Part shown: piece by piece, positions 1 through 6,877 of the stretch
Numbering within the stretch: the stretch's first letter is position 1
Layout: every line of letters begins with the position of its first letter
Source of the DNA: Bacillota bacterium
GTDB lineage: Bacteria; Bacillota; Bacilli; Lactobacillales; Enterococcaceae
Assembly (NCBI GenBank): GCA_023389005.1
Contig: JAEWFE010000248.1
Coordinates: 1-7,887 of the forward strand
Length of the DNA stretch: 7,887 bases
Direction: 5' to 3'
Notes under the pieces: generated by a model
Told to the model about the DNA's origin: nothing
Seen by the model: only the letters and a program-made list of their open reading frames with translations
Databases searched by the model: none
Program-made: the position numbers and the translations under genes

Positions 1-33
1 GAAACGATTCAAACAATTTTAGATAGGAAGTGA
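1..33 (+). CDS. possible C-terminal end of an upstream gene (partial)
   Basis: Frame 1 is open from the window edge and reads ETIQTILDRK before a TGA at 31-33. That stop lies inside the AGGAAGTGA ribosome binding site of the next gene, a packing common inside operons. The other two forward frames also close within the first 26 bases (TAG at 20-22 and 24-26), so ten codons cannot prove coding. If real, it is the last gene before the nan cluster; a regulator or another transport gene would fit, but the residues identify no family. Confidence 0.3.
   Translation, partial: ETIQTILDRK
25..33 (+). promoter_or_regulatory. ribosome binding site that decides the TTG start of the YhcH gene
   Basis: AGGAAGTGA is a near-full match to the anti-Shine-Dalgarno complement and sits 7 bases before TTG at 41. 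The ATG at 34 is only 3 bases from the AGGAAG core and opens a five-codon frame (MSFDY, then stop), so it is not the start. An in-frame TAG at 20-22 rules out any longer version. Confidence 0.7.
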
Positions 34-40
34 ATGTCGT

Positions 41-532
41 TTGATTATTAGTAAAGTAGAGAATTTAGGAACGTACCAAAAAGTGAATCCTTATATGAAG
101 GAGTTGGTAGCATTTTTTGAGAATCATAATTGGCGAGAGTTACCTGAAGGAGAAATTTCAATTGCTGGAGATAAAGTATTTGGCAATTGCTTTAAGTATG
201 TAGCTGATGGTGTTGCAGGTGATTTTTTTGAAACCCATTACAATTATTTGGACGTTCATTTAGTTATTGAAAATACTGAAGATATGGCGGTTTCAACAAA
301 AGATTCGACGTCAGTTTCCAAAGCATATGACGAAGAAAAAGATATTGAATTTCACCAAGGCCAGGTAGAGCAATTGGTTCATTTAAAACCTGGGGATTGT
401 TTAATTACATTTCCTGAGGACTTACACCAACCAAAAGTCAGAGTTAATGACGAGGTTGTAAAAAAGGCAGTATTTAAATTGGCAATAAAAGATTTTGTTG
501 AGGAGGATTGTCATGGAAGTCTCAAAACATAA
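41..532 (+). CDS. YhcH/YjgK/YiaL family protein, probable sialic acid anomerase (NanQ-like)
   Basis: A 163-residue cytoplasmic protein of the DUF386/YhcH family, a cupin-like fold; E. coli members in nan loci (NanQ) speed interconversion of Neu5Ac anomers. What shows this: the N-terminus MIISKVENLG resembles the family's usual opening; the segment FFETHYNYLDVHLVIENTED (residues 62-81) is the EaH..yiDiQ..leG.E signature, with likely metal ligands E64 and H66; PGDCLITFPEDLHQPKV (117-133) is the FFPeD.H motif with H129; KKAVFKLAI (141-149) is the typical final strand. The usual DIQ reads DVH here. The start is TTG, preceded by a good ribosome binding site. The 3' end overlaps the next gene by 20 bases, implying translational coupling with the transporter. 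Family assignment is firm; the anomerase role is inferred from family and context. Confidence 0.88.
   Translation: MIISKVENLGTYQKVNPYMKELVAFFENHNWRELPEGEISIAGDKVFGNCFKYVADGVAGDFFETHYNYLDVHLVIENTEDMAVSTKDSTSVSKAYDEEKDIEFHQGQVEQLVHLKPGDCLITFPEDLHQPKVRVNDEVVKKAVFKLAIKDFVEEDCHGSLKT
501..506 (+). promoter_or_regulatory. ribosome binding site fixing the first permease start at 513
   Basis: A perfect AGGAGG lies 6 bases before ATG 513 and inside the coding sequence of the preceding YhcH gene. In-frame TTG codons at 495 and 498 lie upstream of this site and would put it inside the gene, so they are rejected as starts. Confidence 0.85.
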
Positions 533-1430
533 AGAAACAGGTAAAGGAAAATGGTTTACTAGAAGTAAGAGAGAAGAGTTGAAGGAAGAACTCATAGGAT
601 ATGGATTTGTTTTACCACAATTAATACTATTTATCATGTTTATTGCTTATCCTGTATTGGAAGGCTTTAAGATGAGTTTATTTCAACAGACATATGTAGA
701 TGAAGTGTTTGTTGGGTTTGAAAATTATAGGCAATTGTTTTCTGATCCTGTTTTTATTAAATCTGTTTTCAATACGGTCTTATTTGTTGTTGGTATTGTA
801 GCATTAACGTTAATATTTGGATTATTTGTTGCAACAGCTATTTATGATAAGAGTTCTAAATACGTTTCTTTTATTCGCGGAAGTTATTACCTACCTGTGA
901 TGATTTCGATTGTTGTAATGAGTATGGTTTGGAATTTTTTATTGAATCCCTCTAATGGTTTGATTAGTTACTTGTTTGAACAAGTTGGTGTAAATGATGT
1001 TAATTTGTTAGGAAGTAAAACATGGGTAATGCCAACTATCATTTTTGTTACTTTTATTGGTAATGTTGGACAATCTATTATTTTGTATGTGGCGGCTATG
1101 ATTGGCATACCTATGGATTATTTTGAAGCGGCTGAAATTGATGGTGCGACAAGATGGCAAAGAATTACTAAAATTCTAATTCCTTTAGTAAGACCAACAA
1201 CTTTATATTTAACAATTATCAATATCATTGCTGTATTAAAAATATTTGTAGTGATTCAGCTATTAACGGGTGGTGGGCCAAATAATGCTTCTGTAACTAT
1301 GATGTATTATTTATATCAAAATGCATTTGTTTATAACAATACAGGTGTAGCTGCCGCTGTTGGTGTACTAATGTTTATTATTGCTTTAGCGTTATCAATT
1401 CCACAATTTAAGACATTTGGTAAGAAGTAA
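513..1430 (+). CDS. sugar ABC transporter permease, CUT1 family, MalF-type (probable sialic acid uptake)
   Basis: A 305-residue inner subunit of a carbohydrate ABC importer. After a basic cytoplasmic N-terminus (residues 1-28) I see six hydrophobic segments at roughly 29-49, 86-108, 123-145, 172-194, 230-250 and 279-297. The ATPase-contacting EAA loop is clear at about 205-228: EAAEIDGATRWQRITKILIP, followed by LVRP. The motif LTGGGPNNAS (251-260) is typical of MalF/UgpA-like permeases. The start is the ATG behind a perfect AGGAGG. It overlaps the YhcH gene by 20 bases and lies 20 bases before the second permease gene, so the pair forms the membrane channel. The substrate is not readable from the protein; sialic acid or 2,7-anhydro-sialic acid is inferred from neighbours and resemblance to streptococcal SatABC-like systems. 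Confidence 0.93.
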   Translation: MEVSKHKETGKGKWFTRSKREELKEELIGYGFVLPQLILFIMFIAYPVLEGFKMSLFQQTYVDEVFVGFENYRQLFSDPVFIKSVFNTVLFVVGIVALTLIFGLFVATAIYDKSSKYVSFIRGSYYLPVMISIVVMSMVWNFLLNPSNGLISYLFEQVGVNDVNLLGSKTWVMPTIIFVTFIGNVGQSIILYVAAMIGIPMDYFEAAEIDGATRWQRITKILIPLVRPTTLYLTIINIIAVLKIFVVIQLLTGGGPNNASVTMMYYLYQNAFVYNNTGVAAAVGVLMFIIALALSIPQFKTFGKK

Positions 1431-1450
1431 TTAAAAAGAGGTGAGCATAA

Positions 1451-2287
1451 ATGTTAAAGAAAGTAAAGAAAATGGAGAAATTTGATCTCATATCAAATAT
1501 TATTGTTTTCATTTTAGCTATATTTTTTATTCTACCATTACTATGGTTAATTACAAATTCATTTAAAACATCTACAGATATTTATAAAATGCCACCAGAT
1601 ATTTTACCTAAGAATTTTTATTTAGGAAATTTCACAGAGTTATTTCAAAATCAACCTGCATTTAGATGGGCATTTAATAGTTTTTTAGTATCAATAGGAA
1701 CTACTGTTCTAAGTGTTGTTATTTCGGCTTGTGCAGCTTATGCATTTGCGAAATTACGTTTTAGAGGTAAAAATATAATTTTTGCATTGTTTGTTGGATC
1801 AATGATGGTACCAAAAGAAACATTTATTGTGCCATTGTTTAAAATAGTGGTTGCTCTTGATTGGGTAGATACGTATCAGTCAATGATTATACCTAATTTA
1901 GCATTATGTTTTGGGGTATTTATGCTAAAATCCTTTTTTGAATCAATTCCAGACTCAATTAGAGAATCTGCTAAGTTAGACGGTGCGGGAGAATTTAAAA
2001 TTTTTTGGCAATTAATGTTACCGATTGCAAAACCTGGGATTGGTGCGTTGTTTATCTTAAACTTTGTTACATTTTGGAATGATTATCTATGGCAACTGTT
2101 GATGGCTAGAACTAAAGAAATGAGCACATTAACAGTAGGTGTAGCGGGTCTAATGCAAGAAATTAATCCGAATATTGGATTGAAGGTTGCTGGTGCTGCT
2201 GTTGCCGCTTTACCAATGATAATTGTATTTATATTGTTCCAAGGCTATTTTACAAAAGGAATCGCAGCAGGAGCTGTTAAAGAATAG
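1451..2287 (+). CDS. sugar ABC transporter permease, CUT1 family, MalG-type (probable sialic acid uptake)
   Basis: A 278-residue partner permease. Hydrophobic segments lie near residues 15-36, 76-99, 108-128, 143-160, 197-216 and 246-265. The EAA loop is at about 172-195 (ESAKLDGAGEFKIFWQLMLP), ending in IAKP, and the N-terminal ITNSFKTSTDIYKMPPD block is typical of MalG/AraQ-like subunits. The ribosome binding site AGAGGTGA (1437-1444) ends 6 bases before the ATG. A second in-frame ATG at codon 8 (MEKFDL) is a weaker alternative because it is farther from that site. The stop TAG overlaps the ribosome binding site of the lipoprotein gene. With the preceding permease it forms the transport pore; no ATP-binding subunit is encoded nearby. 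Confidence 0.93.
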   Translation: MLKKVKKMEKFDLISNIIVFILAIFFILPLLWLITNSFKTSTDIYKMPPDILPKNFYLGNFTELFQNQPAFRWAFNSFLVSIGTTVLSVVISACAAYAFAKLRFRGKNIIFALFVGSMMVPKETFIVPLFKIVVALDWVDTYQSMIIPNLALCFGVFMLKSFFESIPDSIRESAKLDGAGEFKIFWQLMLPIAKPGIGALFILNFVTFWNDYLWQLLMARTKEMSTLTVGVAGLMQEINPNIGLKVAGAAVAALPMIIVFILFQGYFTKGIAAGAVKE

Positions 2288-2293
2288 GAGGAA
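2286..2293 (+). promoter_or_regulatory. ribosome binding site of the sugar-binding lipoprotein gene
   Basis: AGGAGGAA starts within the stop codon of the upstream permease and ends 7 bases before ATG 2301. It fixes the lipoprotein start at 2301. An in-frame ATG at 2223 would add 26 residues that overlap the permease and would hide the signal peptide. Confidence 0.85.
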
Positions 2294-2300
2294 TTCCATC

Positions 2301-3668
2301 ATGAAAAAAAGAAAAATTTTGTCGTTGCTATCATTAGGTGCCGTGGCTTTAAGCTTAGCTGCATGCGGTGGTGGGCAAAAGAAGACAGATTCTTCTAAGT
2401 CCGAAAAATCTAATGACAAAGTTAGTGTGGAAGTGTGGTTGACACCACAATGGAAAGGTGTTTATTCGCCTAATGAAGAGGGTGCAGATTATGACAGTTT
2501 TTTAAAAACAGCAGCTGAGAAGTATGAAAAAGAGCATCCAAATGTGGATATTAAGGTTCAAGTTATTCCTTCAGAGTCTAGATCAGATAAATTGAGTGTA
2601 GCAATTCAAACAAAAACATTACCAGATATCTTTTTTGATTCAAGTTTTGCGTTGAGTGAATATGCGCACATGGGTGTAATTTCACCACTGGATGATATTA
2701 TAGATAAAGATACTAAGAAAGACATTCCTAAAACAATTTGGAATAACGTCGAAATTAAGGGAAAGACATATTTCTATCCATTTAGCCATAATCCTGGAAC
2801 ATTATTATACAATGCTGAAATGTTTAAACAAGCTGGTTTAGATAAGTATATTGGTGGAGAAAAAGAAATTGTTACCTGGAGTCAGGATGACTTAACAGAA
2901 ATTTTGACAGCGCTTAAACAAAAACTTCCTGATGTATCACCTTTTGGGTTATGGGCAAAAAATAATCAAGGTGATACCTGGACAATGAGCTACCTACGTA
3001 TGGAGGGAAATAAATTCTTTGGTAAAGATAATAAACTGGTTGTGAATGAAAAAGATGGAGTTTCAGCATTAACTTATTTGAACGATCTACGTAAAAAAGG
3101 TTTAACAACATCAGGGCCAGAATCACTAACCTCTAATGATGTAAATGCTATGTTCCAAAATAAACAAGTAGCTGTAAGTTTTACTAATGCAGTGTTGTTC
3201 TCTAATATTCAGAATGATATGGAAAATGGAAAAGTTGGAAAATTTGATATGCGTTTGGCGAATATTCCTGGTAAAAAACAACCTACAAGTTTTACCTATG
3301 TAACTAGTTCAGTAGCTTTTAATACAGGAAATAAAGAAAAAATGGCTGCAGCGAAAGACTTTATTAAGTTCTATTCTACAGATAAAGAGTTGGTTAAAGC
3401 ATCAAGAAATAGTTTGCCAGTTAGAACTTCTGTAATTAATGAATTAAAATCTGAATTGCCATATTTGCCAGCATACGAAAAGAATGCTCAATATATTATT
3501 AATTTCTCAAATAATGTGCCTGGGTATTCAGAATTACGAAATGCCTTATTCCCACAAATGCAAGCTGTGTTTACAGATGCTTCAAAACCACAAGAAGCAA
3601 TGGATGAATTTGTACAGCAAGGAAACCAGATTTTAGAAAACAATATGAAGAAATCCGTAATTAAATAG
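2301..3668 (+). CDS. extracellular sugar-binding lipoprotein of the ABC transporter (SBP family 1)
   Basis: A 455-residue solute-binding protein. Its first 21 residues form a lipoprotein signal peptide: basic MKKRK, a hydrophobic core, and the lipobox LAAC with the lipidated cysteine at residue 22. A Gly/Ser/Lys/Asp-rich linker follows. The mature part has features of bacterial extracellular solute-binding protein family 1: an early VSVEVWLTPQ strand, YEKEHPNVDIKVQVIP, LPDIFFDSS, and SHNPGTLLYNAEMFKQAGLD in the middle. It is anchored on the outer face of the membrane and should deliver the sugar to the two permeases just upstream. Sialic acid or its 2,7-anhydro form is the expected ligand because sialic acid catabolic genes follow; the residues do not say which. 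A hairpin lies just after the stop. Confidence 0.92.
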   Translation: MKKRKILSLLSLGAVALSLAACGGGQKKTDSSKSEKSNDKVSVEVWLTPQWKGVYSPNEEGADYDSFLKTAAEKYEKEHPNVDIKVQVIPSESRSDKLSVAIQTKTLPDIFFDSSFALSEYAHMGVISPLDDIIDKDTKKDIPKTIWNNVEIKGKTYFYPFSHNPGTLLYNAEMFKQAGLDKYIGGEKEIVTWSQDDLTEILTALKQKLPDVSPFGLWAKNNQGDTWTMSYLRMEGNKFFGKDNKLVVNEKDGVSALTYLNDLRKKGLTTSGPESLTSNDVNAMFQNKQVAVSFTNAVLFSNIQNDMENGKVGKFDMRLANIPGKKQPTSFTYVTSSVAFNTGNKEKMAAAKDFIKFYSTDKELVKASRNSLPVRTSVINELKSELPYLPAYEKNAQYIINFSNNVPGYSELRNALFPQMQAVFTDASKPQEAMDEFVQQGNQILENNMKKSVIK

Positions 3669-3686
3669 TCTTAAAATTAAGTATAT

Positions 3687-3725
3687 AAAGGATACTCAAA
3701 TAGTATATTTTATAGAGTATCCTTT
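3687..3725 (+). terminator. intergenic hairpin after the lipoprotein gene (weak terminator or mRNA stabiliser)
   Basis: AAAGGATACTC (3687-3697) pairs perfectly with GAGTATCCTTT (3715-3725), giving an 11-bp stem with a 17-base AT-rich loop. Only four T follow (3723-3726, partly inside the stem) before AAAAA, so it is a poor rho-independent terminator. Its place after a binding-protein gene inside an operon fits partial termination or protection of the upstream mRNA 3' end, which would give more binding protein than downstream enzymes. The 5' arm can also form a small ATACT/AGTAT hairpin (3692-3706) that excludes the large one. Confidence 0.6.
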
Positions 3726-3739
3726 TAAAAATTATCATG

Positions 3740-3746
3740 AAGGAGA
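3740..3746 (+). promoter_or_regulatory. ribosome binding site of the sialidase remnant
   Basis: AAGGAGA ends 8 bases before ATG 3755. An in-frame ATG at 3737 lies upstream of the site, and the ATG at 3750 reads only two codons before a stop, so 3755 is the best start. This looks like the initiation region of a normal gene, not chance sequence. Confidence 0.65.
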
Positions 3747-3754
3747 ATTATGCA

Positions 3755-4087
3755 ATGACGAACAAAATGCTGAATGTTATTAATTATTCTCAAAAGATTG
3801 ATGGTAAAAATGTGATTATGTTGAGTACACCAAATGCAACGAATGGAAGACGAAATGGACAAATTTGGATTGGTTTAATCAATGAGGATAATTCGATTAA
3901 CTGGAAATACCATAAAGATGTAGACTATTCTCAATATGGATTTTCGTATTCAGCACTTGAAGAGTTACCAAATCATAATGTAGGATTGTTCTTTGAAAAG
4001 TTTGATTCGTGGTCAAGAAATGAATTGCATATGAAGAATGTAACACCATTTATATCATATACTTTAGATGAATTACTAAATAGATAG
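3755..4087 (+). pseudogene. C-terminal remnant of a GH33 sialidase (NanB-like), intact short reading frame
   Basis: The 110-residue product matches only the end of a bacterial sialidase (neuraminidase). After a short N-terminus it reads VIMLSTPNATNGRRNGQIWI (20-39), carrying the last arginine of the sialidase triad (R32 or R33), then YGFSYSALEELPN (61-73), where Y65 should be the catalytic tyrosine, then GLFFEKFDSWSRNELHMKNV (77-96), the conserved final strands. A full sialidase has several hundred more residues. The first two triad arginines, the acid/base aspartate, the glutamate that partners the tyrosine, and any signal peptide or lectin domain are absent. The 86-base gap upstream holds no more of it. 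The fragment cannot be an active sialidase alone. Its good ribosome binding site and start suggest an in-frame internal deletion that kept the gene's own 5' end. It sits between transporter and dehydrogenase, as nanB neighbours a Gfo/Idh gene in pneumococcus. A retained non-enzymatic role is possible but unsupported. Confidence 0.82.
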
Positions 4088-4102
4088 AAGGAGTTTTTTT
4101 AG

Positions 4103-5209
4103 ATGGTTAGATATGGAATTGTAGGTACAGGATATTTTGGAGCAGAATTAGGACGTTCACTGTTAAGGCTAGATAACTCTAAGGTTACAGTTGTATATGA
4201 TCCAGAGAATGCGGAAGAAATTGCTAAAGAATTAGGGGCCAAAGTAGCTTCGAGTTTGGATGAATTAGTGAGTAGTTCAGAAGTAGATTGCGTAATTGTA
4301 GCTTCTCCAAATTATCTTCATAGAGAACCAGTTGTAAAAGCAGCGTTGAATGGGAAGCATGTTTTTTGCGAAAAACCGATAGCGCTATCATACGAGGATT
4401 GTAAAGCAATGGTGGATGCATGTAAAGAAAATAATGTCATTTTTATGGCAGGACATATTATGAACTTCTTTAATGGGGTACACCATGCAAGAGAACTTGT
4501 CAATAATGGTACGATTGGTGAAGTTTTATATTGTAAAGCTGCTCGTACTGGATGGGAAGAAATGCAACCGAGTGTATCTTGGAAAAAAATTCGTGAAAAG
4601 TCTGGGGGACATTTATATCATCATATTCATGAATTGGATTGCATTCAATTAATTATGGGTGGATTGCCAGAAAAGGTAACAATGATTGGTGGCAATTTAG
4701 CGCATAAAGGTGACGGATTTGGTGATGAAGAGGATTTAATTGTTGCAAATCTTGAATACTCTGATAAAAGTTGTGCTGTTTTAGAGTGGGGAACGGCTTT
4801 TCGTTGGGGAGAACATTATGTATTAATTGAAGGTACAAAGGGCGCAATTAAGTTAGATTTATATCATTGTGGCGGTACTTTGAAAGTAAAAGGTCAAGAA
4901 GATACAACTTTTCTAATTCATGAATCAAAAGAGGAAGATGATGATCGGACAAGAATTTACACTGGAAGAGGAATGGATGGGGCGATCGCATATGGTAAGC
5001 CTGGAAGTCGTACACCACTTTGGTTAACATCTGTGATTGATAAAGAAATGAGATATTTACATGATATTATGCAAGGCGGAGAAATTGGCGAAGAGTATAA
5101 AAAGTTATTAACAGGAGAGGCTGCCTTAGAAGCTGTGGCTACTGCAGATGCGTTGATGACATCGTTAAAAGAAGATCGCAAAGTGCATTTATCAGAAATT
5201 GTAAAGTAG
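4103..5209 (+). CDS. Gfo/Idh/MocA family NAD-dependent oxidoreductase, probable 2,7-anhydro-Neu5Ac converting enzyme (NanOx/YjhC-like)
   Basis: A 368-residue cytoplasmic dehydrogenase. The N-terminal Rossmann fold shows GIVGTGYFG (5-13, the GxGxxG dinucleotide motif) and VIVASPNYLH (64-73). The family's EKP motif lies at 90-92 with the catalytic-type lysine K91. The C-terminal domain has GHIMNFFNGVHHAR (117-130) and SGGHLYHHIHELD (167-179), whose histidines probably line the active site. Ruminococcus gnavus NanOx and E. coli YjhC, of this family, convert 2,7-anhydro-Neu5Ac to Neu5Ac by a redox-neutral NAD-dependent route. Position beside a sialidase remnant and before nanE-nanA-nanK makes that role likely. 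AAGGAG (4088-4093) follows directly on the remnant's stop and lies 9 bases before the ATG. Fold is certain; the exact substrate is inferred from context and motif resemblance. Confidence 0.85.
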   Translation: MVRYGIVGTGYFGAELGRSLLRLDNSKVTVVYDPENAEEIAKELGAKVASSLDELVSSSEVDCVIVASPNYLHREPVVKAALNGKHVFCEKPIALSYEDCKAMVDACKENNVIFMAGHIMNFFNGVHHARELVNNGTIGEVLYCKAARTGWEEMQPSVSWKKIREKSGGHLYHHIHELDCIQLIMGGLPEKVTMIGGNLAHKGDGFGDEEDLIVANLEYSDKSCAVLEWGTAFRWGEHYVLIEGTKGAIKLDLYHCGGTLKVKGQEDTTFLIHESKEEDDDRTRIYTGRGMDGAIAYGKPGSRTPLWLTSVIDKEMRYLHDIMQGGEIGEEYKKLLTGEAALEAVATADALMTSLKEDRKVHLSEIVK

Positions 5210-5240
5210 AAAATGATAAATAGGAAGAGGGCATAAAGCG

Positions 5241-5930
5241 ATGGATGAAAAAATAAAAAATATTAAACATCAACTAATTGTATCGTGTCAAGCCTTGGAA
5301 GATGAACCATTACATTCTTCATTCATTATGGGAAGAATGGCCTTAGCTGCACAAGAAGGTGGTGCCAAAGGGATAAGAGCAAATAGTGTGGTAGATATTA
5401 AAGAAATCCAAAATGTAGTAGATTTACCAATTATTGGCATCATCAAAAGAGATTATGAAGACTCAGATGTTTTTATTACAGCAACCATGAAAGAAATTGA
5501 TGAGTTAATGAGTGTTCAACCCGAAATTATTGCATTGGATGCCACAGATAATATCAGACCAAATGGACAGACCTTGGCTGACTTATTTGCACAAATCAAA
5601 ACTAAGTATCCAGAACAATTGCTAATGGCGGATTGTTCAACGTACGAAGAGGCTGTCTATGCGGATGAGTTAGGTTTTGATTTCATTGGCACAACACTAG
5701 TAGGCTATACGAAACAAAGTAAAGGAGCAAAGATTGAGGCGAATGATTTTGAATTAATTCGTAAAATCTTAGCGAAAGTGAAACATCCGGTGATTGCTGA
5801 GGGGAATATCGATACCCCTGAAAAAGTTAAAAGAGTTCTTGAGTTAGGGTGTTATAGTGTTGTTGTAGGTTCGATTATCACACGGCCACAATTGATTACG
5901 AAACGATTTACAAAGGTATTAGAAAACTAG
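5241..5930 (+). CDS. nanE: N-acetylmannosamine-6-phosphate 2-epimerase
   Basis: A 229-residue TIM-barrel enzyme converting ManNAc-6-P to GlcNAc-6-P, so sialic acid carbon enters amino-sugar catabolism. The NanE signature is present throughout: VSCQALEDEPLHS (14-26), GAKGIRANSV (41-50) with R46, LPIIGIIKRDY (62-72) with the likely catalytic K69, LMADCSTYEEA (128-138) with D131, GFDFIGTTLVGYT (145-157), and VIAEGNIDTPEK (184-195) with E187. The relative spacing agrees with the Arg/Lys/Asp/Glu set described for Clostridium perfringens NanE. Length is typical. A modest ribosome binding site (GGAAGAGGG, 5223-5231) precedes the ATG by 9 bases. The gap to the dehydrogenase gene is 31 bases and to nanA 15 bases, so all are probably cotranscribed. 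Base composition looks somewhat less AT-rich from here onward. Confidence 0.95.
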   Translation: MDEKIKNIKHQLIVSCQALEDEPLHSSFIMGRMALAAQEGGAKGIRANSVVDIKEIQNVVDLPIIGIIKRDYEDSDVFITATMKEIDELMSVQPEIIALDATDNIRPNGQTLADLFAQIKTKYPEQLLMADCSTYEEAVYADELGFDFIGTTLVGYTKQSKGAKIEANDFELIRKILAKVKHPVIAEGNIDTPEKVKRVLELGCYSVVVGSIITRPQLITKRFTKVLEN

Positions 5931-5945
5931 AAAGAAGTAGATAAG

Positions 5946-6863
5946 ATGAGAGATTTAACGAAATATCATGGCGTAATTCCGGCATTTTATGCTTGTTATG
6001 ACGATGAAGGTGAAATTAGTCCTGAAAGAGTGCAGTCATTAACCAAGTATTTTATTGAAAAAGGCGTCAAAGGTGTATATGTCAATGGCTCCTCAGGGGA
6101 ATGTATTTATCAAAGCGTTCAAGATCGCAAAACTGTATTGGAAAATGTAGTCAAAGCCGCGCAAGGAAAATTAACCATTATTGCGCATGTAGCATGTAAC
6201 AATACCAAGGATAGCCAAGAGTTGGCACGTCATGCAGAAAGTTTGGGCGTAGATGCGATTGCGGCCATTCCTCCGATTTATTTTAGATTACCTGAATATG
6301 CGATTGCTAAGTATTGGAATGATATTAGTGATGCAGCGCCAAATACGGACTTTATCATTTACAATATTCCACAATTAGCAGGTGTCGCTTTAACACCAAG
6401 TTTGTATGAAAAAATGCGCGAAAATCCTAGAGTTATTGGTGTAAAAAATTCATCGATGCCTGTTCAAGATATTCAAACTTTCTGTAAAGCTGGGGATGAT
6501 TATATTGTCTTTAATGGACCAGATGAACAGTTTATTTCAGGCCGCTTAATTGGTGCACAAGGTGGAATTGGTGGCACTTATGCAGTAATGCCACAATTAT
6601 TCTTGCAGTTGGATCATTTCTTAAAGACTAATCAGTGGGAAAAGGCCCAAAAGTTACAAGCTGAAGTCAATGAAATTATCGCGCAAATGTGTAGTTGTCA
6701 TGGCAATATGTACGCAGTGGCTAAAGAAATTTTACGAATCCACGAAAATCTTAATATTGGTTCTGTGCGTGCACCTTTAGCAGAATTAATTCCAGAAGAT
6801 TTACCAAAAGTTCAGGCTTGTGCAGAATATATTAAACAAGTAACGACAAAATTCATTGATTAA
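5946..6863 (+). CDS. nanA: N-acetylneuraminate lyase (sialic acid aldolase)
   Basis: A 305-residue class I aldolase of the DHDPS/NAL family that cleaves Neu5Ac to N-acetylmannosamine and pyruvate. Seen in order: IPAFYACYDDEGEI (11-24); GSSGE (48-52), which binds the substrate carboxylate; IIYNIPQLAGV (137-147) with catalytic Y139; GVKNSSMP (165-172) with the Schiff-base lysine K167; FNGPDEQF (189-196) and GAQGGIGGTY (203-212), typical of lyases rather than dihydrodipicolinate synthases. The wording closely follows the lyase I know from pneumococcal nan loci, supporting a Lactobacillales host. The ribosome binding site is weak (AAAGAAGTAG, 5931-5940), which may keep output low or couple it to nanE. 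The stop TAA abuts the nanK ribosome binding site. In streptococci the symbol nanA is also used for a sialidase; the lyase is meant here. Confidence 0.95.
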   Translation: MRDLTKYHGVIPAFYACYDDEGEISPERVQSLTKYFIEKGVKGVYVNGSSGECIYQSVQDRKTVLENVVKAAQGKLTIIAHVACNNTKDSQELARHAESLGVDAIAAIPPIYFRLPEYAIAKYWNDISDAAPNTDFIIYNIPQLAGVALTPSLYEKMRENPRVIGVKNSSMPVQDIQTFCKAGDDYIVFNGPDEQFISGRLIGAQGGIGGTYAVMPQLFLQLDHFLKTNQWEKAQKLQAEVNEIIAQMCSCHGNMYAVAKEILRIHENLNIGSVRAPLAELIPEDLPKVQACAEYIKQVTTKFID

Positions 6864-6877
6864 GGTGGCGATGATTC

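Noticed and set aside
1..16. Possible cre (CcpA) site around GAAACGATTCAAAC
   Set aside because: It resembles the left half of a cre site, but the right half is misplaced and the preceding bases are outside the window.
495..512. Longer first permease starting at TTG 495
   Set aside because: The perfect AGGAGG at 501-506 lies downstream of it and is correctly spaced for ATG 513.
2223..2300. Longer binding protein starting at ATG 2223
   Set aside because: It would overlap the permease by 65 bases and bury the signal peptide; ATG 2301 has its own AGGAGGAA site and exposes a standard lipobox.
2210..3126. Antisense open frames opposite the second permease and the binding protein
   Set aside because: No ribosome binding sites or recognisable domains; they mirror well-supported genes.
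3669..3736. Remaining parts of the sialidase gene upstream of the remnant
   Set aside because: The 68 bases are AT-rich, hold the hairpin and show no sialidase motif in any frame.
3669..3754. Internal promoter in the gap before the sialidase remnant
   Set aside because: TATAAA- and TATATT-like stretches exist, but no convincing -35 element at proper spacing was found in this AT-rich gap.
4224..5181. Several open antisense frames of 60-74 codons across the dehydrogenase gene
   Set aside because: They lack ribosome binding sites and family motifs and lie opposite a clearly coding gene.
5896..5916. Possible cre-like sequence ACGAAACGATTTACA
   Set aside because: It mismatches at both ends of the consensus and encodes the conserved C-terminus of NanE.
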